Positions 1-6,798 of a stretch of DNA of 15,837 nucleotides are shown piece after piece. The stretch is from CAZVPF01 sp964628195. GTDB lineage: Bacteria; Planctomycetota; Phycisphaerae; Sedimentisphaerales; Anaerohalosphaeraceae. Every line of letters begins with the position of its first letter. The stretch's first letter is position 1. The stretch is taken from positions 1 through 15,837 of the forward strand of contig CAZVPF010000056.1 of the NCBI GenBank assembly GCA_964628195.1. The letters run 5' to 3'. The notes beneath the pieces were generated by a model, which saw nothing but the letters and a program-made list of their open reading frames with translations, was not told where the DNA came from and ran no database searches. A program made the position numbers and the translations under genes.

Positions 1-444
1 TATAATAAAAAGAAGTCCATAATCCTTGAGGCTGTCAAGAATGGTGCAACTGCAATTTTTATGGAACTGCCGTCAGGAAAATGGAACATTGCCTCCCAAA
101 AAATAGAAGTCGAAGCCTGTGCGATGGGCCAGCGTCATTTTATCAGTCGCAAAAGCGGTCACCCGATCGTTGAGGACTTCCTGTCGAATGATTTCAGGTT
201 CTGGTACGACCAAAATTACGGATATGTTACACCTATATTAAAAACCACCTTTACCGCATCGGGCTTTACCCCGATTCTTCTGTCCGGAAACCCCGGCAAA
301 GAAGGAAAGTGGGCCCCTACCCTTGCCTGCGGGGAATTGAAACATGGAATGGGGACTATCAGGATAAATCAGCTTTCCCTTGCTGAGAGAGTTATTGACA
401 ATCCCGCAGCAAGTATATTTGCCCGGCGGCTGTTAAATCTCTAA
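1..444 (+). CDS. C-terminal fragment of a probable GH2-like glycosidase (5' end outside window)
   Basis: The frame is open from the first base of the window (it reads YNKKKSIILEAVKNGATAIF before the first internal Met at 61), so this is the last 147 residues of a longer protein, not a small gene starting at 61. Visible motifs are an FMELPSGKW strand, GHPIVEDF, NDFRFWYD, GFTPILLSG, and a closing segment with GTIRINQLSLAERVIDNPAA and FARRLL. From memory, this arrangement resembles the C-terminal accessory domain of GH2-type beta-galactosidase-like proteins in Planctomycetota. No catalytic residues are present in the fragment, so family and substrate are inferred. It ends at TAA 442-444, converging on the next gene, with a hairpin terminator between them. 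Confidence 0.55.
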   Translation, partial: YNKKKSIILEAVKNGATAIFMELPSGKWNIASQKIEVEACAMGQRHFISRKSGHPIVEDFLSNDFRFWYDQNYGYVTPILKTTFTASGFTPILLSGNPGKEGKWAPTLACGELKHGMGTIRINQLSLAERVIDNPAASIFARRLLNL

Positions 445-453
445 TTGCTCAAC

Positions 454-489
454 AAAAAAATGCAGACCGGATATTTCCGGTCTGCATAA
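454..489 (-). terminator. Rho-independent terminator for the minus-strand block
   Basis: A perfect 10-bp stem (TGCAGACCGG at 461-470 with CCGGTCTGCA at 477-486) closes a 6-nt loop. Read on the minus strand, the stem is followed by a run of seven T (A-run at 454-460), so it terminates the gene ending at 520. The plus-strand side is followed only by TAAATC, so it may stop the gene ending at 444 less efficiently. Confidence 0.85.
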
Positions 490-519
490 ATCACATCACA
501 CTTTCTTCATCAGTTTTAT

Positions 520-2031
520 TTACGGCCATAGACCATCCAAAAGCCAATTTCCAGCAAGCGACTCGAAATCATACAGGTCTACTTTGCAATCGCCGTTTAT
601 ATCTCCGACTGGGTTACTAAGACAGCGGGTAATATAACGCCTGATATCGTCTATATATATTTTCCCATCTGTCTGAGAAACAGCATCACCAACGCGTATG
701 CTTATGCTCTTGACCCTGCTCAAATCGACATTTGGAAAATCAGAATACGGAATTTTCCATTCCTGCCATGTAGTCAGCTTTATGTCAGACTGGGCACCAT
801 CATATTGTACCTCATCACTTACACCGTCGGCATCTTTCACGATAACAGACATGTACTCCGGAGAATTCATGCCGCGGCCGGCAAATGAGATGGACAGGGA
901 TTTAAATACGCCTCCTTCGGACCAGTCCTGGTTTTCAGCAAAAACTTTCTCAACAGTAGAATAATAAGGTGAAGCGCTATTGGTGTATGTCAATTCCATC
1001 GCAATTCCACTTTGAGCCGGTTTTGTGGACGAAGCAATATCAGCTCCTCCCACAATTGCCCAGTTATTAGCAAGGTCGTTGGGCTCAGTGTAGCTGTCAA
1101 AGTCATCGATTACAAGGTAATTTGATACAGTAAACGACCAGAGATTACCTGTCCAGACATCAGGGCCGTTTAATTCGTCAATCCGCCAGTAATAAGTCTC
1201 TCCGTATTCAAGTGCACCGGGGTCATAAGTAGTGTCAGACTGACGTCCCTTGTATATACCCGTTGTCGTGGTATCGGCATCGGCAACTTGCTGGGCATCG
1301 GTGCCGAAGTATACATCATGACCATCTACCGCCGCTGCGTTTAACCCCTCGTACCAGCTAAGAATCGGCTCGTCAGTAAAGATAACTTCACCATTTTGCG
1401 GAATCGGCTGGGTTGCATAAGGCACGGAAACATACCACCGGACTTCACTGAGCCCGTAGTAAGGCCCGGTGTCGCCCCAGTTTGTTGCCGCGCTGATTAC
1501 CACATACCTGATATCGAATGAACCCAATGTAAACTTATCCGTAGGAGGCATCAAAAACTGACCGCTGGCTTCGGCCAGCTCTCCGGCATAAACGGTGGTC
1601 CAGTTACTATTGTCCGTGGACACTTCAATTGTCACATCTTTTAAGCCGCGATTAACAGCGCCCTCCTGGTTATAGTTCCATATCCACATCTCTCTTATTG
1701 GATAAATCTCTCCAAAATCGTACCATATCCATGCCGGATCCTCAGAGCCGCTGGGGGAAGGATTTACAAATCCGCCTCCGCCACCAGCTTGAGTAAGCCA
1801 CATACCATAACCTGTAGAATTATTACCGTGCAAATCCCCCCATAAATGTGTCCCATCAACAGAGAAAGTAGGCGTCAAGCCTCCCAGATTACTGCTTGCG
1901 TCAATATCCTGCGAAGAAGACCAGTGACCGCCACCAATAAAATCTTCATACTGTAAAGCCCAAACCTGAGTAGACAACAGAGCGAGGCTTAAAAGGAATA
2001 TCATGAAAATATTACTATTTAATTTCATCAT
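520..2031 (-). CDS. Secreted discoidin-like/FN3-like/jelly-roll protein with C-terminal half-dockerin
   Basis: 503-residue exported protein with no recognisable catalytic domain, probably glycan-binding or structural. Signal peptide at residues 1-25 (hydrophobic core FMIFLLSLALLS, cleavage after VWA). F5/8C (discoidin)-like module about 28-201, with GYGMWL, NPSPSG, WIWNYNQ and YYGLSEVRW. FN3-like module about 205-303 with GHDVYFGTD and YYWRIDELNG. A jelly-roll-like module about 306-467 begins DDFDSY and ends IYIDDIRRY. A single dockerin-like calcium loop (DINGDCKVDLYDFESLAGNWL) lies at about 477-497; the protein ends LWP. The start is chosen because GGAG at 2040-2037 lies 5 nt before this ATG; the next codon is also ATG (2028, 8 nt from the SD). 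An open extension to 2079 has no SD. It is paralogous to the gene upstream (75-nt gap, no terminator seen), so the two are probably one operon. Confidence 0.85.
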   Translation of the reverse strand: MMKLNSNIFMIFLLSLALLSTQVWALQYEDFIGGGHWSSSQDIDASSNLGGLTPTFSVDGTHLWGDLHGNNSTGYGMWLTQAGGGGGFVNPSPSGSEDPAWIWYDFGEIYPIREMWIWNYNQEGAVNRGLKDVTIEVSTDNSNWTTVYAGELAEASGQFLMPPTDKFTLGSFDIRYVVISAATNWGDTGPYYGLSEVRWYVSVPYATQPIPQNGEVIFTDEPILSWYEGLNAAAVDGHDVYFGTDAQQVADADTTTTGIYKGRQSDTTYDPGALEYGETYYWRIDELNGPDVWTGNLWSFTVSNYLVIDDFDSYTEPNDLANNWAIVGGADIASSTKPAQSGIAMELTYTNSASPYYSTVEKVFAENQDWSEGGVFKSLSISFAGRGMNSPEYMSVIVKDADGVSDEVQYDGAQSDIKLTTWQEWKIPYSDFPNVDLSRVKSISIRVGDAVSQTDGKIYIDDIRRYITRCLSNPVGDINGDCKVDLYDFESLAGNWLLDGLWP

Positions 2032-2106
2032 TATTTCTCCTTTATTTATTTGATTATTTAAACCGCTTAATTTATTCAAACCCTGTCTTGAAAGAATGCC
2101 TGATTT

Positions 2107-3642
2107 TTAAGGCCACAGGTTGTTTTCAAGCCAGTTTTCGAGCAAAATAAACAAGTCACGCTTATTGACAATGCAGTCGTTATTCAAGTCATTTGCAGGC
2201 GGGTCAAAACACCTGGGGACATATTTTCTAATATTATCGACATACAAATTGCCTGAAACAGTCTGTCCCGGATTAACCCCGTCGCCAACACCGATACTCA
2301 GTTCGGCTACGTTCAACAGATCAAAATCTGCAGGGTTGGGACTCGTCTTAAAATCTTCGAGGTTAACGTCATATGCCGCACAACCAGGCAAATTAGGATC
2401 GACCTGTGCAACTTCTACCTTTGCTATGCGATTAGAACTGTCTTTTAACTCAACGTAAAGAGGAACAAGTATGTTGTCATTTTCCACTTCACCTGCCACT
2501 GTTAAGCTTAAGGATTTAATATTGTCGCTCTGCAAATCAAGATAAGGTGAAGCGTAAGTACGTTTAACGGCAGAATAATAAGGCGATGAGGTATTGTCAA
2601 AGGACAATTTCATCGAAGCTTCGCCCTCACAGAAAGTGGTTGTCTCAAGGCTTCTCTGAGCATTTCCCAATGCGGACCAGGCTGCCTTTAGCTCTGTGTC
2701 AGTTGCATATTCGAAATCATCAACCTGGATATAATCAATTACGGTGAAACTCCAGATATCACCTTCCCATATATCCGGTAAGTTCAACTGATCAATTCTC
2801 CAGTAATAAGTCTTTCCGTACTCAAGCAGCCCCGGGTCGAAAGTTGTAGCGGTCTGGCGTCCCTGGTAAGAAGATGAACTTGTATCTGCCCCTTCCACGT
2901 CTTCCGGATATTCACTGAAATAGACATCATGGCCGTTGGTGGGAGACGTAAAGTCACCTGGTTGCCACTCAAGGTCGGTGTCGCGAGGCAGGTCAACCGC
3001 CTCATCCGCAGGAGCTACTAAAACGGCAGTTCCCGAGATTACTTCCCAGCGAACTTCACTAAGCCCGTAATAAAACGGATCTCCAAAGTTGGTTGAAGCG
3101 CTGATAACGACAAACTGAATATCCATGTTTATAGGTATGGTATCAGTATGAGGGATATCATCCACTCCTGTCGCCTGGGTAAGCTGGCCGTCGAAAACCG
3201 TTGTCCAGTTGCCGCCATCCGCTGAGACTTCTATTACAACGTCATTTAGACCTCTATCTGTCGCAAACAATTGATTATAGTTCCAAATCCACATATCTGC
3301 TATCGTGTATTTTTCACCAAAATCATAAGCTATCCAGGCCGGGTCGGTACTTCCGCTGGGAGAAGGATTTTCCACCCCCCCGCCGCCGTTTGCCGAGCTA
3401 AGCCACATCCCCCAGCCTGAACCATTATTTGTATGGTATAGATTATCGACAAGGGTGTCGCCGAAACCGGCCACAGTTTGCACGCCTGAATGGTTGGCAT
3501 CCAAGTTACCGGAAGTTGTTACCGACATTACTGCGTCATCCCAATGGTCGGCGCCTATGAAATCGTTAAAGGAAGCAGCTTTTACAGGGTAAGCGATCAC
3601 CACCATCAGCAAACATAAGATTCCAAGATATTTTCTATACAT
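2107..3642 (-). CDS. Secreted discoidin-like/FN3-like/jelly-roll protein with C-terminal half-dockerin (paralog)
   Basis: 511-residue exported protein, clearly paralogous to the downstream gene along its whole length. Signal peptide about 1-22 (MYRKYLGILCLLMVVIAYPVKA). F5/8C-like module about 24-201 with WGMWL, ENPSPSG, MWIWNYNQ and YYGLSEVRWEV. FN3-like module about 205-301 with NGHDVYF and YYWRIDQLN. Jelly-roll-like module about 305-475 with DDFEYATD and YVDNIRKYVPRC. A single dockerin-like loop (NDLNNDCIVNKRDLFILLENWL) lies at about 484-505; the tail is NNLWP. The start at 3642 is set by GGAG at 3653-3650, 7 nt upstream, directly before the signal peptide; the frame stays open to 3813 but that part has no SD. 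No catalytic signature is visible. Likely role: glycan attachment or retention outside the cell (inference). Confidence 0.85.
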   Translation of the reverse strand: MYRKYLGILCLLMVVIAYPVKAASFNDFIGADHWDDAVMSVTTSGNLDANHSGVQTVAGFGDTLVDNLYHTNNGSGWGMWLSSANGGGGVENPSPSGSTDPAWIAYDFGEKYTIADMWIWNYNQLFATDRGLNDVVIEVSADGGNWTTVFDGQLTQATGVDDIPHTDTIPINMDIQFVVISASTNFGDPFYYGLSEVRWEVISGTAVLVAPADEAVDLPRDTDLEWQPGDFTSPTNGHDVYFSEYPEDVEGADTSSSSYQGRQTATTFDPGLLEYGKTYYWRIDQLNLPDIWEGDIWSFTVIDYIQVDDFEYATDTELKAAWSALGNAQRSLETTTFCEGEASMKLSFDNTSSPYYSAVKRTYASPYLDLQSDNIKSLSLTVAGEVENDNILVPLYVELKDSSNRIAKVEVAQVDPNLPGCAAYDVNLEDFKTSPNPADFDLLNVAELSIGVGDGVNPGQTVSGNLYVDNIRKYVPRCFDPPANDLNNDCIVNKRDLFILLENWLENNLWP

Positions 3643-3653
3643 TATACATCTCC

Positions 3654-3671
3654 TTAAACTAATAAGTTTAA
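3654..3671 (-). promoter_or_regulatory. Inverted repeat just upstream of the ribosome binding site
   Basis: TTAAACT (3654-3660), 4-nt spacer AATA, AGTTTAA (3665-3671): a perfect 7-bp dyad immediately upstream of the GGAG of the gene starting at 3642. It could be a weak 5'-leader hairpin or an operator. It is AT-rich, so chance is a real alternative. Confidence 0.3.
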
Positions 3672-3767
3672 TTAAGCATTTATAAATAATTGCAAAATAT
3701 TTTTCCCCCTGAGGCTGATGCTGCCTGAGATTACTTAAAACTGCAATATGCAATAAAAAATTCAAAC

Positions 3768-3800
3768 AAAAACCGGGGACAAAATTTATTCTGCCCCCGG
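3768..3800 (-). terminator. Rho-independent terminator after the PEP-CTERM gene
   Basis: Read on the minus strand, a 12-bp stem (CCGGGGGCAGAA against TTTTGTCCCCGG, two G-T wobbles, loop TAAA) is followed by five T (A-run at 3768-3772). It lies 20 nt after the stop of the gene at 3821, so that gene is mainly monocistronic and the next two genes (3642 to 520) need their own promoter or readthrough. Confidence 0.85.
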
Positions 3801-3820
3801 CTTTAACAATCAACTTGAAG

Positions 3821-4552
3821 TTACGCTTTGCGTCTTCTTACAAACATCAAACTGCCCAGGCTCAAAAGAACCATAGATGCGGGCTCAGGTACTGTTCGGA
3901 ACTTAACTTCATCAACTGCAACATATGCTGCGTCATCATATGAAGTGATCAAATTGACCAAAACATACCTTGCATCTACAGCTCCGCCAAAATCCGCCCG
4001 TGTTTGGTAGCGCAGGCCATACTGGTCAGGGGCATCCGGAGCGTCCGGGTTTTCACCTGCAGCATAGACAAGATCAGGCAGGTTTCCAGGGGCCTGGCCG
4101 ACAACACCCGACCAAACCTCTGTCCAGCTGGCGCCATCTGAAGAGACCTGGATGGAAGCATCCTTGACATCACGGAACATATATTGATTCATGTTCCAGA
4201 AATCAGCGCCATAAATGGTTTTAGATTCGCCAAAATCAGCCGCGATCCATGCCATTGCAGATACGCCGCCCGGTGATGTTACACCGCCAACCGAGGTGGC
4301 TGCCGAATGAAAAGACCCGTGAAAGATTGTACTCAAGGCGAACCCTACTCCGTCTTCGCGCTGGAACCAGTCACCACGCCAACCGCCCGGTGTAAAAGAG
4401 CTGTCAAAAGCATTTTGTGCAGGATAAGCACCACTGAGGTTGCCTGAGTCCATGGAAACCATACCCGCATCCCACGCCAGGTACTGGGCTGAAACAGCTC
4501 CGCAAAGGAATACACATACCACTGCAACTACTACAACAAATTTCTTCGACAT
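3821..4552 (-). CDS. PEP-CTERM sorted discoidin-like protein
   Basis: 243-residue exported protein. Signal peptide about 1-22 (KKFVVVVAVVCVFLCGAVSA). A discoidin-like module about 24-219 with AMAWIAADFGESKTI, WNMNQ, ASIQVSSDGASWTEVW and VAVDEVKFR is related to the N-terminal modules of the proteins encoded at 520, 2107 and 6799, but is more divergent. The C-terminus is a classical PEP-CTERM signal: VPEP at 221-224, hydrophobic segment ASMVLLSLGSLMFV, then RRRKA. In this family an exosortase processes the protein at the PEP motif; no exosortase gene is in the window. Start set by GGAG 4563-4560, 7 nt from ATG, and the immediate signal peptide; the open extension to 4657 lacks an SD. A terminator follows. 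Role inferred: matrix or surface glycan binding. Confidence 0.85.
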   Translation of the reverse strand: MSKKFVVVVAVVCVFLCGAVSAQYLAWDAGMVSMDSGNLSGAYPAQNAFDSSFTPGGWRGDWFQREDGVGFALSTIFHGSFHSAATSVGGVTSPGGVSAMAWIAADFGESKTIYGADFWNMNQYMFRDVKDASIQVSSDGASWTEVWSGVVGQAPGNLPDLVYAAGENPDAPDAPDQYGLRYQTRADFGGAVDARYVLVNLITSYDDAAYVAVDEVKFRTVPEPASMVLLSLGSLMFVRRRKA

Positions 4553-4596
4553 CTTACCACTCCTTCCAAACAAAAACAAAAATATCTTTATTCTCC

Positions 4597-4663
4597 GCCA
4601 ACCATTGGCAGTCCAGATCACTTGTCTGGATTCATAGCTAAACTTTTTCACTACCATTTAGCT
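4597..4663 (-). promoter_or_regulatory. Three inverted repeats in the leader of the PEP-CTERM gene
   Basis: On the minus strand upstream of the start at 4552, in 5' to 3' order: AGCTAAA/TTTAGCT (4663-4657 with 4642-4636, 14-nt spacer), TCCAGA/TCTGGA (4630-4625 with 4617-4612, 7-nt loop) and GCCAA/TTGGC (4609-4605 with 4601-4597, 3-nt loop). A TATAAT hexamer lies just upstream (minus strand, about 4672-4667) without a clear -35. If that is the -10, all three elements lie at or after transcription start and could fold in the leader RNA. Their function is unknown. Confidence 0.4.
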
Positions 4664-4832
4664 CATTATATATTACCATTATTGGGATAAGCTTTTCAAA
4701 TGATTTTATAGAGCGAATTTTTAATGGTTTTAATGCCGAACAGAGAGCGGAACTTGCATGTAAGCCCTGCTAAAAAAAGGACTTACGGAATGCAGCCAGG
4801 GAATTTTATTATATAGGATATCTGATTTGCCT

Positions 4833-4868
4833 ACCCCAGTTTGCGTTAATTTACACCCAAATTGCGTT
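4833..4868 (+). promoter_or_regulatory. Candidate regulator operator: two direct half-sites 21 bp apart
   Basis: Half-sites ACCCCAGTTTGCGTT (4833-4847) and CACCCAAATTGCGTT (4854-4868) share CCCANNTTGCGTT in register, offset by exactly 21 bp. The same half-site pattern and phase recur at 12335-12370 in front of the beta-helix operon. Direct repeats two helical turns apart are typical of AraC-family operators, so the XylR-like protein encoded 236 nt downstream is the natural candidate ligand. A possible -10 (GATAAA, 4896-4901) lies 27 nt beyond the second half-site, close to the geometry at the other site. Binding itself is inferred. Confidence 0.5.
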
Positions 4869-4890
4869 TGACTCTTGCTCTAAACTTATT

Positions 4891-4912
4891 TTGACGATAA
4901 AAATATTGTCAA
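4891..4912 (+). repeat. Inverted repeat upstream of the regulator gene
   Basis: TTGACGAT (4891-4898) and ATTGTCAA (4905-4912) match in 7 of 8 positions around a 6-nt A/T centre, 22 nt in all. It sits immediately downstream of the direct-repeat operator, near the expected transcription start of the regulator. It could be a second regulator site or a small leader hairpin. Confidence 0.35.
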
Positions 4913-5103
4913 TGAAGTACAATGCTTAGACTGGAATTTTATTTAACATCTATAACTATTCGCTTTTATATTACAACACAAGCTGAGTACTGTAGAATGA
5001 ATTATGTCTTAACAAAAGTAACCATCTACAAAAATCCTCAAAGAAGAGAAGTAAGCGGCCAATTGCAAGATTCTTTTTATGAATTAGTAAAAGAGGGGCT
5101 TTG

Positions 5104-6279
5104 ATGTATCAAATACCCAGAGTAATTTTATACATTGAAAGCTCTCGAGAATATGGCAGGCAGCTGCTTCGAGGAGTTTCCAAATACGCCACAATCAACG
5201 GTCCGTGGAGTTTTATATTCGAAACGGAGTGGACCGAGGAAAAGCTGGCTAAGACTAAAAATCGGGCTGACGGTGTAATAGCTCATATCAGAAAAACAAG
5301 CACTGCTGAAATAATTAAGAAACTTGCAATGCCGGCGGTTGTATCGGCTCATACTAAAAATATCGGCTCGAAAATATACCAGATCAAGGCCGATTCCAAA
5401 GCCATCGGAAAAATGGCCGCTGAGCATTTCCTTGAGAAGGGTTTTCAAAACTTTGCCTTCTGCGGGGTCAACAACATATGGCACTCGGAAGAACGGGGCA
5501 AAGAGTTCAAAAAAACAATAAACCTGGAGCTGCCGAGCAACACATTCAGTACTTTTTTCACTGAACCCGAACTTAGAAAGACAAAAAACAAGGTAAGTGA
5601 TAACCGTCTTACTGAATGGCTTACTTCGTTATCTTTACCTGTGGGCATATTTGCGACAAATGACGACTGTGCCGAGCAGATAGTTGAGGCGTGCAAGCAA
5701 GTGCAGTTGAAGATTCCGGAAGAAGTTGCCATCCTTGGAGTTGATAATGACGAGTTTGTTTGCAGCTTTTGCCAGCCTCCTCTTTCGAGTATTGCGACAA
5801 ATGCCGAAAAAGCGGGTTACGATGCCGCTGCATTGCTCGATAAAATTATGCACGACAAAATAGCCAGGAAGTCGGTTATTACAGTAGGCCCAACACATGT
5901 CGTGACCAGGCAGTCCACCGACATTATGGCCATCGAGGACCCTGAAATCTGCAAAGCGTTATATTTCATTCGTAAAAACGCCACTAAGCCTATCGGGGTT
6001 CCGGATGTCGTGGACAACGTGCTTACATCACGCAGGGCTTTGGAGCGAAAGTTTCGCAGTACACTCGGCCGGTCGGTCAATAACCAAATAAGAAAAATGC
6101 GAACAGAACAAATTGCGAAACTGCTGGTTGAAACTAATCTTACTATTTCAGAAATTGCCCATAAAATGGGATTTCACCGCATAGATCACATATGCAGGTA
6201 CTTTAAACGGGAATTTGACCTGACTCCAAAAGAGTACAGGGAAAAGTACTGCCTGAACAAAACAAGAAATATTCGGTAA
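5104..6279 (+). CDS. XylR-like transcriptional regulator (LacI-type sensor plus AraC-type HTH)
   Basis: 391-residue cytoplasmic DNA-binding protein, the same length and layout as E. coli XylR (392 aa). Residues about 5-275 are a periplasmic-binding-protein-like sugar sensor of LacI/GalR type: IPRVILYIESSREYGRQLLRG at the start, then ADGVIAHI, FAFCGV, GIFATNDDCAEQIVEACK, VAILGVDNDEFVC and PPLSSI. Residues about 283-385 are an AraC-type double helix-turn-helix with VLTSRRALERKFRSTLGRS, LTISEIAHKMGF and YFKREFDLTPKEYR. The ATG at 5104 is preferred to the TTG at 5101 because AGAGGGG (5092-5098) lies 5 nt upstream. In Planctomycetota such hybrids are common beside glycan-degradation genes; the effector is not readable from sequence and no xylose genes are nearby. 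Direct repeats at 4833-4868 and 12335-12370 are candidate targets. The zinc-ribbon gene follows after 53 nt. Confidence 0.9.
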   Translation: MYQIPRVILYIESSREYGRQLLRGVSKYATINGPWSFIFETEWTEEKLAKTKNRADGVIAHIRKTSTAEIIKKLAMPAVVSAHTKNIGSKIYQIKADSKAIGKMAAEHFLEKGFQNFAFCGVNNIWHSEERGKEFKKTINLELPSNTFSTFFTEPELRKTKNKVSDNRLTEWLTSLSLPVGIFATNDDCAEQIVEACKQVQLKIPEEVAILGVDNDEFVCSFCQPPLSSIATNAEKAGYDAAALLDKIMHDKIARKSVITVGPTHVVTRQSTDIMAIEDPEICKALYFIRKNATKPIGVPDVVDNVLTSRRALERKFRSTLGRSVNNQIRKMRTEQIAKLLVETNLTISEIAHKMGFHRIDHICRYFKREFDLTPKEYREKYCLNKTRNIR

Positions 6280-6332
6280 TAAGTTTCAAAGGGAATAATC
6301 AAACACAGTCAATAAAATAGAAGGAAACAAAA

Positions 6333-6734
6333 ATGGAAAATATCAAGCGAAAACGTATTCTTATAGTAATAATTGTTATTTGCCTTTCCGTTACCGCTGT
6401 TATATTGTTCGCAAGCATAAAAAAGGCGACAAGTTCCAAACTCGACGTATTTGAAAATCAAGATACGTGGGTAAAGTGTCGAAACCCAAAATGCAAAGCC
6501 GAATACCAGGTTAATAAAAAATGGTATTACTCGGAAATCGAAAAGCTCGGAAACCCGATGTTAATGGAAACCCAGGGGGTGGAATGTCGTGAATGCAACT
6601 TAAAGAGCGCTTTTATCGCAATCAAGTGCCCGAAATGCGAAGTTGTCTTTGGCAAAGGGGCCAGCGGGCCGAGAGAACTGGCTGATCGCTGCCCATCCTG
6701 CGGATACAGCGAGTTAGAAGCCCGACGAAAATGA
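6333..6734 (+). CDS. Small membrane-anchored zinc-ribbon protein
   Basis: 133 residues. A single N-terminal membrane segment at about 9-27 (ILIVIIVICLSVTAVILFA) is preceded by basic residues (KRKR), suggesting N-in topology or an uncleaved anchor. The remainder contains four cysteine pairs: C49-X4-C54, C85-X2-C88, C99-X2-C102 and C120-X2-C123, enough for two zinc-ribbon sites. The last pair sits in a rubredoxin-like knuckle (CPSCGYSE). AAGGA at 6321-6325 lies 7 nt before ATG. It follows the regulator gene by 53 nt with no terminator seen, so the two may be co-transcribed. I do not recognise a named family; a role in assembly or quality control of exported or pilin-like proteins is only a guess. 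It converges on the 6799 gene. Confidence 0.75.
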   Translation: MENIKRKRILIVIIVICLSVTAVILFASIKKATSSKLDVFENQDTWVKCRNPKCKAEYQVNKKWYYSEIEKLGNPMLMETQGVECRECNLKSAFIAIKCPKCEVVFGKGASGPRELADRCPSCGYSELEARRK

Positions 6735-6798
6735 GATCATATTGCATCGCCTGATCAAGGTTTATTTTACCCCGATCTGTTAAATCTAAATCATTCTC

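Larger units (their letters stand above)
4553..5103. other. 551-nt divergent intergenic control region
   Basis: No convincing gene. It holds the hairpin-rich leader of the minus-strand PEP-CTERM gene (4553-4670), an imperfect dyad at 4755-4794 (TGCA and GTAAG arms mirrored by CTTAC and TGCA around an A-rich centre), the 21-bp-spaced direct repeats (4833-4868), an inverted repeat (4891-4912) and an AT-rich leader up to the regulator start at 5104. A 60-codon open frame at 4922-5104 has no SD and is not called. Confidence 0.7.

Noticed and set aside
2032..2079. Upstream extension of the 520-2031 gene to an earlier Met
   Set aside because: The extension has no SD and would bury the signal peptide; the GGAG-preceded ATG gives a normal export signal.
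3643..3813. 57-residue N-terminal extension of the 2107-3642 gene
   Set aside because: It crosses the strong terminator of the preceding gene and puts the signal peptide inside the protein; 3642 has an ideal SD.
4922..5104. 60-aa plus-strand open frame before the regulator gene
   Set aside because: No ribosome binding site, AT-driven composition and no recognisable protein pattern; kept only as a low-interest observation because of the TGATG overlap.
6735..6770. GATCA/TGATC dyad with T-rich sequence after the zinc-ribbon gene, as a terminator
   Set aside because: Only a 5-bp stem with a 12-nt loop and no immediate T-run; too weak to call.
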